A program made the translations under genes and the position numbers. 37,422 nucleotides of DNA from positions 1-37,422 of the forward strand of contig NZ_JAIULG010000050.1 of the NCBI RefSeq assembly GCF_020169415.1. Direction: 5' to 3'. This document shows, piece by piece, positions 31,100 through 37,422 of this stretch (position 1 is the first letter of the stretch; each line of letters starts with the position of its first letter). This DNA comes from Tsukamurella sp. M9C. GTDB lineage: Bacteria > Actinomycetota > Actinomycetes > Mycobacteriales > Mycobacteriaceae. The notes beneath the pieces were generated by a model, which did no database searches, was not told the origin of the DNA, and saw only the letters and a program-made list of their open reading frames with translations.

Positions 31100-31621
31100 C
31101 TACTCCGGATCGAGAAGACCCTCGGGCGGGTCGACGGTGACGACGCCGCCGGCGAGGTCGATGTCGGGGACGATGGCCGTGACGAACGGGATGAGGATCT
31201 CGCGGCCGTCGGGTGCCTTCACCGACAGCAGCTCGCCGCCGGGCGCGTGCAGCACCTCGGCGATGGTGCCGACCTCCTCGCCCCCGACGGTGCGGACGGC
31301 GAGGCCCTCGAGTTCGTGGTCGTAGAACTCGTCGGGGTCGTCGCTCGGTTCGACATCGGCGGAGTCGATGAGGAAGAGGGTGCCGCGCAGTTCATCGGCT
31401 GCGGTGCGGTCGTTCACGCCCTGCAGACGCACCAGCAGCCTCCCGGAATGGTTCCGGGAGGCTGCCACGGTGTACGTCTGGGTGTTCGTCTCGCGGGGGC
31501 GCCGGCCGGTGAGGACGGCGCCGTCCGCGAAGCGGAGCTCGGGCGAATCGGTGCGCACGTCCACGACGATCTCGCCGCGGATGCCGTGCGACTTGGCGAC
31601 ACGCCCGATCACGAGCTCCAT
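31100..31621 (-). CDS. rimM: 16S rRNA processing protein RimM
   Basis: 173 residues. An N-terminal beta-barrel ('[18 protein letters not shown]', two parts) and a C-terminal PRC-barrel ('[15 protein letters not shown]', '[13 protein letters not shown]', '[17 protein letters not shown]'). It binds S19 and matures the 3' domain of the 30S subunit. It follows khpA by 4 bp and precedes trmD by 8 bp. The C-terminal 'PPEGLLDPE' is typical. Confidence 0.96.
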   Translation of the reverse strand: MELVIGRVAKSHGIRGEIVVDVRTDSPELRFADGAVLTGRRPRETNTQTYTVAASRNHSGRLLVRLQGVNDRTAADELRGTLFLIDSADVEPSDDPDEFYDHELEGLAVRTVGGEEVGTIAEVLHAPGGELLSVKAPDGREILIPFVTAIVPDIDLAGGVVTVDPPEGLLDPE

Positions 31622-31625
31622 CGGG

Positions 31626-31874
31626 TCAGCGGACCCGATCGGTGTCGACGACGTCGATCCGGATGCCCTTGCCGCCGATGCCGGTGACGAGGGTGCGTAG
31701 GGCGGTGGCGGTGCGGCCGCTACGGCCGATGACCTTGCCCAGGTCGTCCGGGTTCACGTGGACCTCGATCACGCGGCCGCGACGGCCGGTGATGAGGTCG
31801 ACGCGGACGTCGTCCGGGTTCGACACGATGCCGCGCACGAGGTGCTCGACGGCATCAGCGACGACGGCACTCAT
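31626..31874 (-). CDS. khpA: KH-domain RNA-binding protein KhpA
   Basis: 82 residues: one KH domain with the GxxG loop 'IGRSGRTA' near 49-56 and a 'LVRGIVSNPDDVRVD' start. KhpA (with KhpB/EloR in some bacteria) binds small and messenger RNAs and affects cell elongation; the M. tuberculosis equivalent is Rv2908c. Its ATG is immediately adjacent to the rpsP stop, and it precedes rimM by 4 bp, as in most actinobacteria. Confidence 0.94.
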   Translation of the reverse strand: MSAVVADAVEHLVRGIVSNPDDVRVDLITGRRGRVIEVHVNPDDLGKVIGRSGRTATALRTLVTGIGGKGIRIDVVDTDRVR

Positions 31875-32342
31875 TTACTCGCCCTCGGCCGGAGCCTCGG
31901 CGGCGGCCTCGGCCGGAGCCTCAGCAGCCTCGGCGGGAGCCTCGTCGGCCTTCTTCTCCGCCTTCTTCTTGGGCGTGGTGGCGGCAGCGGCCGGCTCGTT
32001 GTCGGCGGCGGCGAGGGCCGCGTTGAACAGGTCCAGCTTGGACGGCTTCTCGGCGGCCGTCTTCAGGGTGCCCTCGGCGCCGGGGAGACCCTTGAACTTC
32101 TGCCAGTCACCGGTGATCTTCAGCAGGGCGAGGACGGGCTCGGTCGGCTGCGCGCCGACGCCCAGCCAGTACTGCACGCGGTCGGAGTCGATCGCGATGA
32201 GCGACGGCTCCTCCTTGGGGTGGTACTTGCCGATCGACTCGATCGCGCGGCCGTTGCGGCGGGTGCGCGAGTCGGCGATGACGACGCGGTACTGGGGGTT
32301 GCGGATCTTGCCGAGCCGCGTGAGCTTGATCTTGACAGCCAT
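31875..32342 (-). CDS. rpsP: 30S ribosomal protein S16
   Basis: 155 residues. '[24 protein letters not shown]' (two parts) at 1-24 and '[14 protein letters not shown]' near 35-48 are the S16 signature. Residues about 105-155 are an Ala/Glu/Lys-rich extension seen in actinobacterial S16 and probably disordered. S16 is needed for early assembly of the 30S subunit. First gene of the operon, with a promoter about 130 bp upstream. Confidence 0.97.
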   Translation of the reverse strand: MAVKIKLTRLGKIRNPQYRVVIADSRTRRNGRAIESIGKYHPKEEPSLIAIDSDRVQYWLGVGAQPTEPVLALLKITGDWQKFKGLPGAEGTLKTAAEKPSKLDLFNAALAAADNEPAAAATTPKKKAEKKADEAPAEAAEAPAEAAAEAPAEGE

Positions 32343-32474
32343 GTGCCTGTGGTTCCTTCGTGTGTAGTCACGTGTGCAATTCAGCGATGCGTCAGGATGA
32401 ACGCACCCGGTTTTGCCGTCTGGTTGCGTGACCGCCGGGGCGGTATCTCAGCCGCTGCCGGTCAGCAGCGTTCC

Positions 32475-32503
32475 ATTCTGCCACGCCGTGCGACCGGCGC
32501 GAA
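32475..32503 (-). promoter_or_regulatory. rpsP operon promoter
   Basis: Minus strand: -35 TTCGCG (32503-32498), 17-bp spacer, -10 CAGAAT (32480-32475). Spacing is ideal and the -10 matches at AGAAT. Predicted UTR about 125 nt. Confidence 0.45.
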
Positions 32504-32609
32504 ATCGCCCCGACGCCGGGTTCTCCGTAGACTGGACGAACCAGACCGTGCACGACGTGACTCGCGCCACTTCGGCCCCGATGTTGCGAAAGCAATGGTT
32601 ACCGGTGGG

Positions 32610-32615
32610 TAAACT
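32610..32615 (+). promoter_or_regulatory. Candidate -10 TAAACT for the acyltransferase gene
   Basis: GGGTAAACT fits the TANNNT consensus with a 5' UTR of about 93 nt. A CAGACT hexamer ending 6 nt before ATG 32715 is an alternative leaderless promoter. A TTGCGA lies 20 bp upstream of the first box, longer than usual. Confidence 0.35.
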
Positions 32616-32714
32616 CAACCCCGTCGTTGCCTGCGCGATGCACCGTCAGCCCGGTGTAGCCCCCTGCCAGGCCGCGTTCAGCACCCTCGCAGGAACGGAC
32701 CGCAGACTCAGCCC

Positions 32715-33965
32715 ATGGCCACGCATCTGGATCGACCCACGGCGTCCCCGGTAGTCACCGGGCGCGCGGCGGCCGCCCCGTCGCGCGGCGGCTATCTGTA
32801 CCAGCTCGACTTCGTCCGCACGATCACCTTCCTGCTCGTGGTATTCATCCACACGCTGACGAACACCAACGACGAGGTCAACGGCACCGTCACCAACGCG
32901 ATCGCGATGAACCTGCACTTCACCCGCAACGCCTTCTTCGCGCTCACGGGCCTGGTGCTGGCGTACGGCATCGTGGAGCGCGGGGCGCGCCTGAGCCCCG
33001 TGCAGTTCTGGCGCAAGCGCCTCACCCTGGTCATCACGCCGTTCGTGCTGTGGGCGTTCGCCTACTGGGCGTACGACATGGTGGTCGCCGGCAACGGCGG
33101 CCGGATCCCCACCGAGCTGGGCGACTTCTGGAACAGCCTCAAGTGGGGCGGCACCAACGGCTACCAGCTGTACTTCATCTTCGTCACGCTGCAGATCTAC
33201 CTGCTGTTCCCGCTGATCTTCGCGTTCGTCGAGCGGACCCGGCGGTTCCACGCGCCGATCCTCGCCGTGAGCGCGGTCCTCCAGGTGGGCATCTACGTCG
33301 CCGCCACCTACTGGAACCCGACCACCGGGTGGTGGGGCGAGAACTTCTGGCACCTGTACGCCACGTTCGTGCCGTACCAGTTCTTCATCCTGCTGGGCGT
33401 CGTCGCGGCCTTCCACCGGGAGCGGATCGAGGCGGTCCTGCTGCGGCACGCCCCGCTGATCTTCGCGGCCGCGGCCCTCGTCGCGGTGGGCGCGCAAGTG
33501 CTCTACCGGGTGCGCCTGGGCGACGAGACCGCGCCGATCGTGGCGTCGGCCGTCTTCCAGCCGGCGAACTTCGTGCTCTACGTCGTGCTGGTGGCGGCGG
33601 TGTACACGGTGGGCCTGCTGCTGGCGCGCAACCGGCACCGACTGCCCCGGCTCACCCGGTTCGCGTCCTACGGGGCCAAGCGCTCCTTCGGCGTCTTCCT
33701 GGTGCACGTCATGGTCCTCGAGACCCTGCTCCTCCCCCGCACGGCCGACGGCGCCTCCTGGCTGACGACGGTGCTGCCCTCCCCCTTCGGCACCGCGGTC
33801 GCGTACGTGCTGACGATCGCGATCACGCTCGGCATCGTCGAGCTGCTGAGCCGCGCACCGAAGGCGCAGTGGTGGGTCGGCCGGCCGAGGCCGAAACGGA
33901 AGCAGGCACCGTCGGAGCCGAGCGGGCAGAGCCTCGCCGGCATCGCCCGCCCCAGTACCTCTTGA
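32715..33965 (+). CDS. Acyltransferase 3 family membrane protein
   Basis: 416 residues with about ten helices. The N-terminal 'LDFVRTITFLLVVFIHT' carries the family's Arg35 and His46 needed for acyl transfer; 'FFALTGLVLAYG' near 72-83 and 'FWRKRLTLVITPFVLW' near 96-111 are also typical. Members O-acylate sugars, lipids or secondary metabolites at the membrane. The C-terminal 30 residues are a Lys/Pro/Ser-rich tail. The stop TGA lies inside the -35 box of the MerR gene. Substrate unknown; close to cell-envelope acyltransferases of the IcaC/OafA broad family. Confidence 0.83.
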   Translation: MATHLDRPTASPVVTGRAAAAPSRGGYLYQLDFVRTITFLLVVFIHTLTNTNDEVNGTVTNAIAMNLHFTRNAFFALTGLVLAYGIVERGARLSPVQFWRKRLTLVITPFVLWAFAYWAYDMVVAGNGGRIPTELGDFWNSLKWGGTNGYQLYFIFVTLQIYLLFPLIFAFVERTRRFHAPILAVSAVLQVGIYVAATYWNPTTGWWGENFWHLYATFVPYQFFILLGVVAAFHRERIEAVLLRHAPLIFAAAALVAVGAQVLYRVRLGDETAPIVASAVFQPANFVLYVVLVAAVYTVGLLLARNRHRLPRLTRFASYGAKRSFGVFLVHVMVLETLLLPRTADGASWLTTVLPSPFGTAVAYVLTIAITLGIVELLSRAPKAQWWVGRPRPKRKQAPSEPSGQSLAGIARPSTS

Positions 33966-33992
33966 CTCTCCCCTCACTGGAGACCGCAGGCT
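33962..33992 (+). promoter_or_regulatory. MerR-type promoter with 19-bp spacer
   Basis: -35 TTGACT (33962-33967), 19-bp spacer with dyad TCTCC (33967-33971) / GGAGA (33979-33983), -10 CAGGCT (33987-33992). This matches MerR-family operators, whose regulator untwists a too-long spacer. The -10 ends 6 nt before the GTG, so the mRNA is predicted leaderless. Confidence 0.65.
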
Positions 33993-33998
33993 GATCCC

Positions 33999-34883
33999 GT
34001 GACCGACGACAGCGCACTGTTCAGCATCGGCGACGTCGCGGCCCGGACCGGGGCGTCGGTGAAGACGATCCGGTTCTGGTCCGACGAGGGCCTCGTCCCC
34101 ACCATCCGCAGCGCGGCCGGATACCGGCTGTACGACGCGGAATCGGTGGCGCGGCTCGAGCTGGTGCGGACGCTGCGCGCGCTGGGCCTCGACGTGAAGA
34201 CGGTGCGTGCCGTTCTCGCGGAGCAGGTCGGCCTCGCCGCGGTGGCCGACGCGCATGCGAAGGCCCTCGACGCCGAGATCCGCACGCTGCGGATCCGGCG
34301 GGCGGTGCTGCGGTCGGTCGCCACCAGGAACAGTACGACCGAGGAGTTGAGAATCATGCACGAGATGGCGACATTGTCCGCGGCGGAACGCCAGCGGATC
34401 ATCGACGCGTTCGTCGACGAGGCCTTCGCCGGCATCGCCCCGGACGCCCCGGGCGCGCACATCGCGAACGGGATGCGGTCGATGCCCGCCGAACTGCCCG
34501 ACGATCCGACGCCCGCCCAGGTCGACGCGTGGATCGAGCTGGCGGCCCTGGTCGCGGACGAGGGGTTCCGGGCCCGGGCCCGCGAGATGGCGGTCACGGG
34601 CGCCGCGGCAACGGAGGCGCCGGTGATGGTGGACCTCGAGGCCGCCCGCACGGCGGCGGAGAACGGGACCGCGCCGGATTCGGCGGAGGCCGCGGCGCTA
34701 CTGGCGACGCTCCTACCGGAGGGCACGGACCGCGCCGCGATGGCCGATCAGATGGTGACCTTCACCGACGCGCGGGTCGAGCGCTACTGGTCGCTGCTGG
34801 GCGTCCTGAACGGCTGGCCGCCGCGCCCGGCGATGGTGCCGGCGGCGGAGTGGGTCATCGCCGCGCTCCGCGCGCACGCGTAG
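33999..34883 (+). CDS. MerR family transcriptional regulator
   Basis: 294 residues. Winged helix-turn-helix at 8-75: 'FSIGDVAARTGASVKTIRFW' and 'SAAGYRLYDAESVARL'. A coiled-coil dimer helix follows (about 80-118). Residues 120-294 are an effector domain of the larger helical type, with no Cys-rich metal site, so it is unlikely to be a metal sensor; a small organic ligand is more likely. GTG 33999 sits 6 nt after the -10. Autoregulation through the promoter at 33962 is likely. It converges on the amidohydrolase with a 3-bp gap. Confidence 0.87.
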   Translation: MTDDSALFSIGDVAARTGASVKTIRFWSDEGLVPTIRSAAGYRLYDAESVARLELVRTLRALGLDVKTVRAVLAEQVGLAAVADAHAKALDAEIRTLRIRRAVLRSVATRNSTTEELRIMHEMATLSAAERQRIIDAFVDEAFAGIAPDAPGAHIANGMRSMPAELPDDPTPAQVDAWIELAALVADEGFRARAREMAVTGAAATEAPVMVDLEAARTAAENGTAPDSAEAAALLATLLPEGTDRAAMADQMVTFTDARVERYWSLLGVLNGWPPRPAMVPAAEWVIAALRAHA

Positions 34884-34886
34884 CGG

Positions 34887-35969
34887 CTACCGGGGCAGGT
34901 CTGCGAGCTCGCCCCGGACCACCACGGCCGACGGTGCCGGCAGGGCGCCGTGGGCGAGCGCGACGCGCGGGTCCTCGTCGTAGATCACCAGGTCGGCGGG
35001 GGCGCCGTCGTCGATGCCGGCGAAGCCGAGCCACTGTCGCGCCCGCCAGGACGCGGCGGCGATCGCCTCCTCCGGCGGCATGACAGCGGCGAGCGCCTCG
35101 ATCTCCCGGGGCAGGGCGCCGTGCACGTTGAAGCCGCCGGCGTCGGTGCCGGCGTACATGGCGACGCCGGCCTCCCAGGCCGCCCGGAACGTCGCCTTGC
35201 GGCGGTCGTGCAGCGCCATCATGTGCCGGTGGTAGGTGGGGAACTTCTCCGCCGCGGGGGCGGCGATGGAGGGGAAGTTCTCGATCTGGATCATGGTGGG
35301 CACCAGGCCGATCCCCTTCTCGACCATGATCTCGATGGTGTCGGCGGTGAGGCCCGAGCCGTGCTCGATCGCGTCGACGCCGGCGGCCAGCAGCCCGGGG
35401 AGGGCGTCCTCGCCGAAGACGTGCGCGGTGATCCGGGCACCGGCGTCGTGCGCCACGGCGACGGCCTCGGCGAGCACGTCGTCGGGCCACAGCGGCGCGA
35501 GATCGCCGGCGGACCGGTCGATCCAGTCCCCCACCAGCTTGATCCACGGGTGTCCCTCGGCGGCGCGACGGCGCACCGCGTCCACGAGCTGCGACGGGTC
35601 CTCGAGCTGCTCGCCGAGCCCGCGGGTGTACCGCTTGACCAGCGCGATGTGCCGGCCCATGCGGACGAAGCGCGGCAGGCCGGGCTGCCCGTCCAGCGGC
35701 GACGTGTCGAGGTCGGAGCCGGGTTCGCGGATCACGGTGACGCCGACGGCGACGTCCTCCAGCGCGAGGGCGCGGCCGCGCACCAGGTCGGGCTCGCCCT
35801 CCTCGACGATGCCGACGTGGCAGTGCGCGTCGACGTAGCCGGGGGCGGCGAAGCCGCGCAGCTCGGTGGCGGGACCGCCCGGATCCGACAGGTGGACGAC
35901 ACCGTCGGACACCCAGAACTCGCCCTCGCCGCCCGGCAGGACGGCGCCGGTGAAGTGCAGATCGCTCAC
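34887..35969 (-). CDS. Amidohydrolase family protein (Rv2915c-like)
   Basis: 360 residues from GTG 35969. Metal motif HxH in 'GYVDAHCHVG' near 46-55, then Lys near 145 ('PWIKLVGDW'), His near 182 ('ITAHVFGED'), His near 202 ('IEHGSGL') and Asp near 275 ('AGTDAGG'), the order of metal and carboxylated-lysine ligands in the amidohydrolase superfamily. The substrate cannot be inferred; members hydrolyse imidazolones, dipeptides or aryl amides. A TAGGGT -10 lies 7 nt upstream of GTG. Location next to ffh matches Rv2915c in M. tuberculosis. Confidence 0.88.
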   Translation of the reverse strand: MSDLHFTGAVLPGGEGEFWVSDGVVHLSDPGGPATELRGFAAPGYVDAHCHVGIVEEGEPDLVRGRALALEDVAVGVTVIREPGSDLDTSPLDGQPGLPRFVRMGRHIALVKRYTRGLGEQLEDPSQLVDAVRRRAAEGHPWIKLVGDWIDRSAGDLAPLWPDDVLAEAVAVAHDAGARITAHVFGEDALPGLLAAGVDAIEHGSGLTADTIEIMVEKGIGLVPTMIQIENFPSIAAPAAEKFPTYHRHMMALHDRRKATFRAAWEAGVAMYAGTDAGGFNVHGALPREIEALAAVMPPEEAIAAASWRARQWLGFAGIDDGAPADLVIYDEDPRVALAHGALPAPSAVVVRGELADLPR

Positions 35970-35976
35970 CCGGGCA

Positions 35977-35982
35977 ACCCTA
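35977..35982 (-). promoter_or_regulatory. -10 box TAGGGT for a leaderless amidohydrolase mRNA
   Basis: TAGGGT on the minus strand, 7 nt before GTG 35969; supports the shorter start over an upstream ATG at 36020 that would lie in the ffh terminator. Confidence 0.45.
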
Positions 35983-35988
35983 CGTCGT

Positions 35989-36054
35989 GAAACCGGGCGA
36001 TTTCGACGGTACGAGGCCATTTACGGCCCCGTACCGCAGGATTCCGCCGGTTTC
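35989..36054 (-). terminator. Nested double hairpin after ffh
   Basis: Inner stem of 12 bp with one mismatch (36007-36018 / 36025-36036, loop ATTTAC), enclosed by a second pair GAAACCGG (35989-35996) / CCGGTTTC (36047-36054). It begins 8 bp downstream of the ffh stop. Confidence 0.7.
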
Positions 36055-36062
36055 GCGAGGTC

Positions 36063-37422
36063 CTACCGCTTCTTGCGCAGCTGCTCCTCGAGCGCGGCCA
36101 TGTCGATGCCCTCCAGGCCGGGGGGCAGCTGGTCGAGGCCCTTGGGCATGCTCGACAGGTCCATTCCCGCGGGCATGCCGGGCATCCCGGGGAAGCCGCC
36201 ACCCATGCGGGGCCCCGCGGGACCGGTCTGCCGGGCGCGGTTGTTCTTCTTGCCCTGCTTGCCCTTCTGCTTGCGCTTGGACAGCCGCTTGGGGGCGCCG
36301 CCACCGAAGCCGGCCATCTGCGACATCATCTTGCGCGCCTCGAAGAACCGGTCCACCAGCTGGTTCACTTCGGTGACGGTGACGCCGGAGCCCTTGGCGA
36401 TGCGCAGGCGGCGCGAGGCGTTGATGATCTTCGGGTCGCTGCGCTCGGCCGGGGTCATGCCGCGGATGATCGCCTGGATCCGGTCGAGCTGGCTGTCGTC
36501 GACCGCCGCGAGGGCGTCCTTCATCGGGCCCGCGCCGGGCAGCATGCCCAGCAGGTTCCCGATGGGGCCCATCTTGCGGATCATCAGCATCTGGTCGAGG
36601 AAGTCCTCGAGGGTCAGCTCGCCGGAGGTGATCTTGGCGGCCGCCTCCTCCGCCTTCTGCTGATCCATGTGCTGCTCGGCCTGCTCGATGAGCGAGAGCA
36701 CGTCGCCCATGCCGAGGATCCGGGAGCTCATCCGGTCGGGGTGGAAGACGTCGAAATCGTCGAGCTTCTCGCCCGTGGACGCGAACAGGATCGGCTTGCC
36801 GGTGATCTCGCGGACCGAGAGCGCCGCGCCGCCGCGGGCGTCGCCGTCAAGCTTGGTGAGCACGACGCCGGTGAAGTCGACGCCGTCGGCGAAGGCCTGC
36901 GCGGTGGTCACCGCGTCCTGGCCGATCATGGCGTCGAGGACGAACAGCACCTCGTCGGGGTCGACGGCGTCGCGGATCGCCTTGGCCTGCCCCATCAGCT
37001 CCTCGTCGATGCCGAGGCGGCCGGCGGTGTCGACGATCACGACGTCGTGCTGCTTGGCCCGGGCCTCGGCGATGCCGCCGCGCGCGACCTCGACGGGGTC
37101 GGCCGCGCTGACGCCGAGCTCGCCCTCGCCGCCGACGGAGGTGCCGGGGTGCGGCGCGTAGGTGGGCACGCCGGCGCGCTCGCCGACGATCTTCAGCTGG
37201 TCGACGGCGCCGGGACGCTGCAGGTCGCAGGCCACGAGCATCGGCGTGTGGCCCTGCTTCTTGAGGAAGGCGGCCAGCTTGCCGGCGAGCGTGGTCTTAC
37301 CCGCGCCCTGCAGGCCGGCCAGCATGATCACGGTCGGCGGGGTCTTCGCCAGGTTCAGTCGCCGAGTCTCGCCGCCGAGGATGGCGACGAGCTCCTCGTT
37401 GACGATCTTGACGATCTGCTGC
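36063..37422 (-). CDS. ffh: Signal recognition particle protein Ffh (N-terminus outside window)
   Basis: About 452 residues are visible; some 70 N-terminal residues lie beyond the window end. GTPase motifs are present: G1 'GLQGAGKTT', G3 'DTAGRL', G4 'TKLDGDARGG'. The M domain follows with the Met-rich 'MLPGAGPM' helix and 'SDPKIINASRRLRIAKGSG' RNA/signal-binding part (in two pieces). The C-terminal tail is Lys-rich then Gly/Pro/Met-rich. It targets ribosomes with nascent membrane proteins to FtsY. The operon upstream cannot be seen. Confidence 0.97.
   Translation of the reverse strand, partial: QQIVKIVNEELVAILGGETRRLNLAKTPPTVIMLAGLQGAGKTTLAGKLAAFLKKQGHTPMLVACDLQRPGAVDQLKIVGERAGVPTYAPHPGTSVGGEGELGVSAADPVEVARGGIAEARAKQHDVVIVDTAGRLGIDEELMGQAKAIRDAVDPDEVLFVLDAMIGQDAVTTAQAFADGVDFTGVVLTKLDGDARGGAALSVREITGKPILFASTGEKLDDFDVFHPDRMSSRILGMGDVLSLIEQAEQHMDQQKAEEAAAKITSGELTLEDFLDQMLMIRKMGPIGNLLGMLPGAGPMKDALAAVDDSQLDRIQAIIRGMTPAERSDPKIINASRRLRIAKGSGVTVTEVNQLVDRFFEARKMMSQMAGFGGGAPKRLSKRKQKGKQGKKNNRARQTGPAGPRMGGGFPGMPGMPAGMDLSSMPKGLDQLPPGLEGIDMAALEEQLRKKR

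Larger units (their letters stand above)
32343..32714. other. 372-bp divergent intergenic region (rpsP / acyltransferase)
   Basis: No gene is seen here. It holds the rpsP promoter (32475-32503, minus), a TAAACT box (32610-32615, plus) and a CAGACT box (32703-32708, plus), plus an 8-mer GCACCGTC copy near 32644. The rpsP leader is about 125 nt and includes a CACGTG-containing segment near its start codon; I could not assign a known ribosomal-protein leader structure. Confidence 0.6.

Noticed and set aside
1-37422. Insertion sequences, prophage, integrases other than XerC, tRNA genes
   Set aside because: No transposase, phage structural or tRNA-like sequence was recognised; xerC has the housekeeping length and context.

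Overview
The window is a 37.4 kb piece of a very GC-rich (about 70%) actinobacterial chromosome. Gene content and order point to Mycobacteriales. The minus-strand backbone ffh - amidohydrolase - rpsP - khpA - rimM - trmD - rplS - lepB - rnhB - DUF2469 - yraN - comM - dprA - xerC is the order found in Mycobacterium tuberculosis (ffh down to xerC, around Rv2916c-Rv2894c). The genes that sit between those anchors in M. tuberculosis (lppW, fdhF/fdhD, viuB) are absent, and other genes fill the slots. Short intergenic gaps, 4-bp stop/start overlaps and many TANNNT -10 boxes placed 6-7 nt before a start codon (leaderless mRNAs) fit this order. Tsukamurella or a close relative is my best guess; the genus is an inference.

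Layout. 1-5244 (plus): the end of a fibronectin-like protein, a Bcr/CflA-type efflux pump, then a tight trio of M48 protease, membrane protein with a SRPBCC-like domain, and an isoprenylcysteine-methyltransferase-like/DCC-like fusion. 5246-8957: a Uma2-type protein (minus) divergent from an M23 peptidase and zwf (plus), with xerC convergent on zwf. 9049-12929 (minus): methionine ABC operon metQ-metN-metI, translationally coupled to an MHS-family symporter. 13210-15168: a YdeI-type protein and a mechanosensitive-channel-like membrane protein, convergent, sharing one strong terminator. 15441-18474 (minus): yraN-comM-dprA. 18583-20412 (minus): MFS exporter and TetR regulator.

20558-23661 (minus): rplS, an unrecognised zinc-ribbon gene, lepB, rnhB, DUF2469. 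23723-30239 (minus): an accessory block between trmD and rplS, made of a degenerate histidine kinase, a four-gene overlapping operon with a YbaB/EbfC-like gene and a small helical protein reminiscent of type VII secretion clusters, tex with an RGG-like tail, and a polytopic membrane protein. 30381-32342 (minus): ribosome/tRNA maturation operon rpsP-khpA-rimM-trmD. 32715-34883 (plus): a membrane acyltransferase and a MerR regulator with a classic 19-bp-spacer promoter. 34887-37422 (minus): amidohydrolase and ffh (cut by the window end).

The most unusual signal is not a gene. The 10-mer GGCACCGTCG (either strand) occurs 16 times, where I estimate fewer than one by chance. It lies in several reading frames, often forces otherwise rare GCA or GGT codons, and also forms intergenic inverted repeats at gene ends. 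This resembles DNA-uptake or other chromosome-architecture sequences, and the window also carries dprA and comM. No RNA genes, insertion sequences, prophage or CRISPR arrays were seen.
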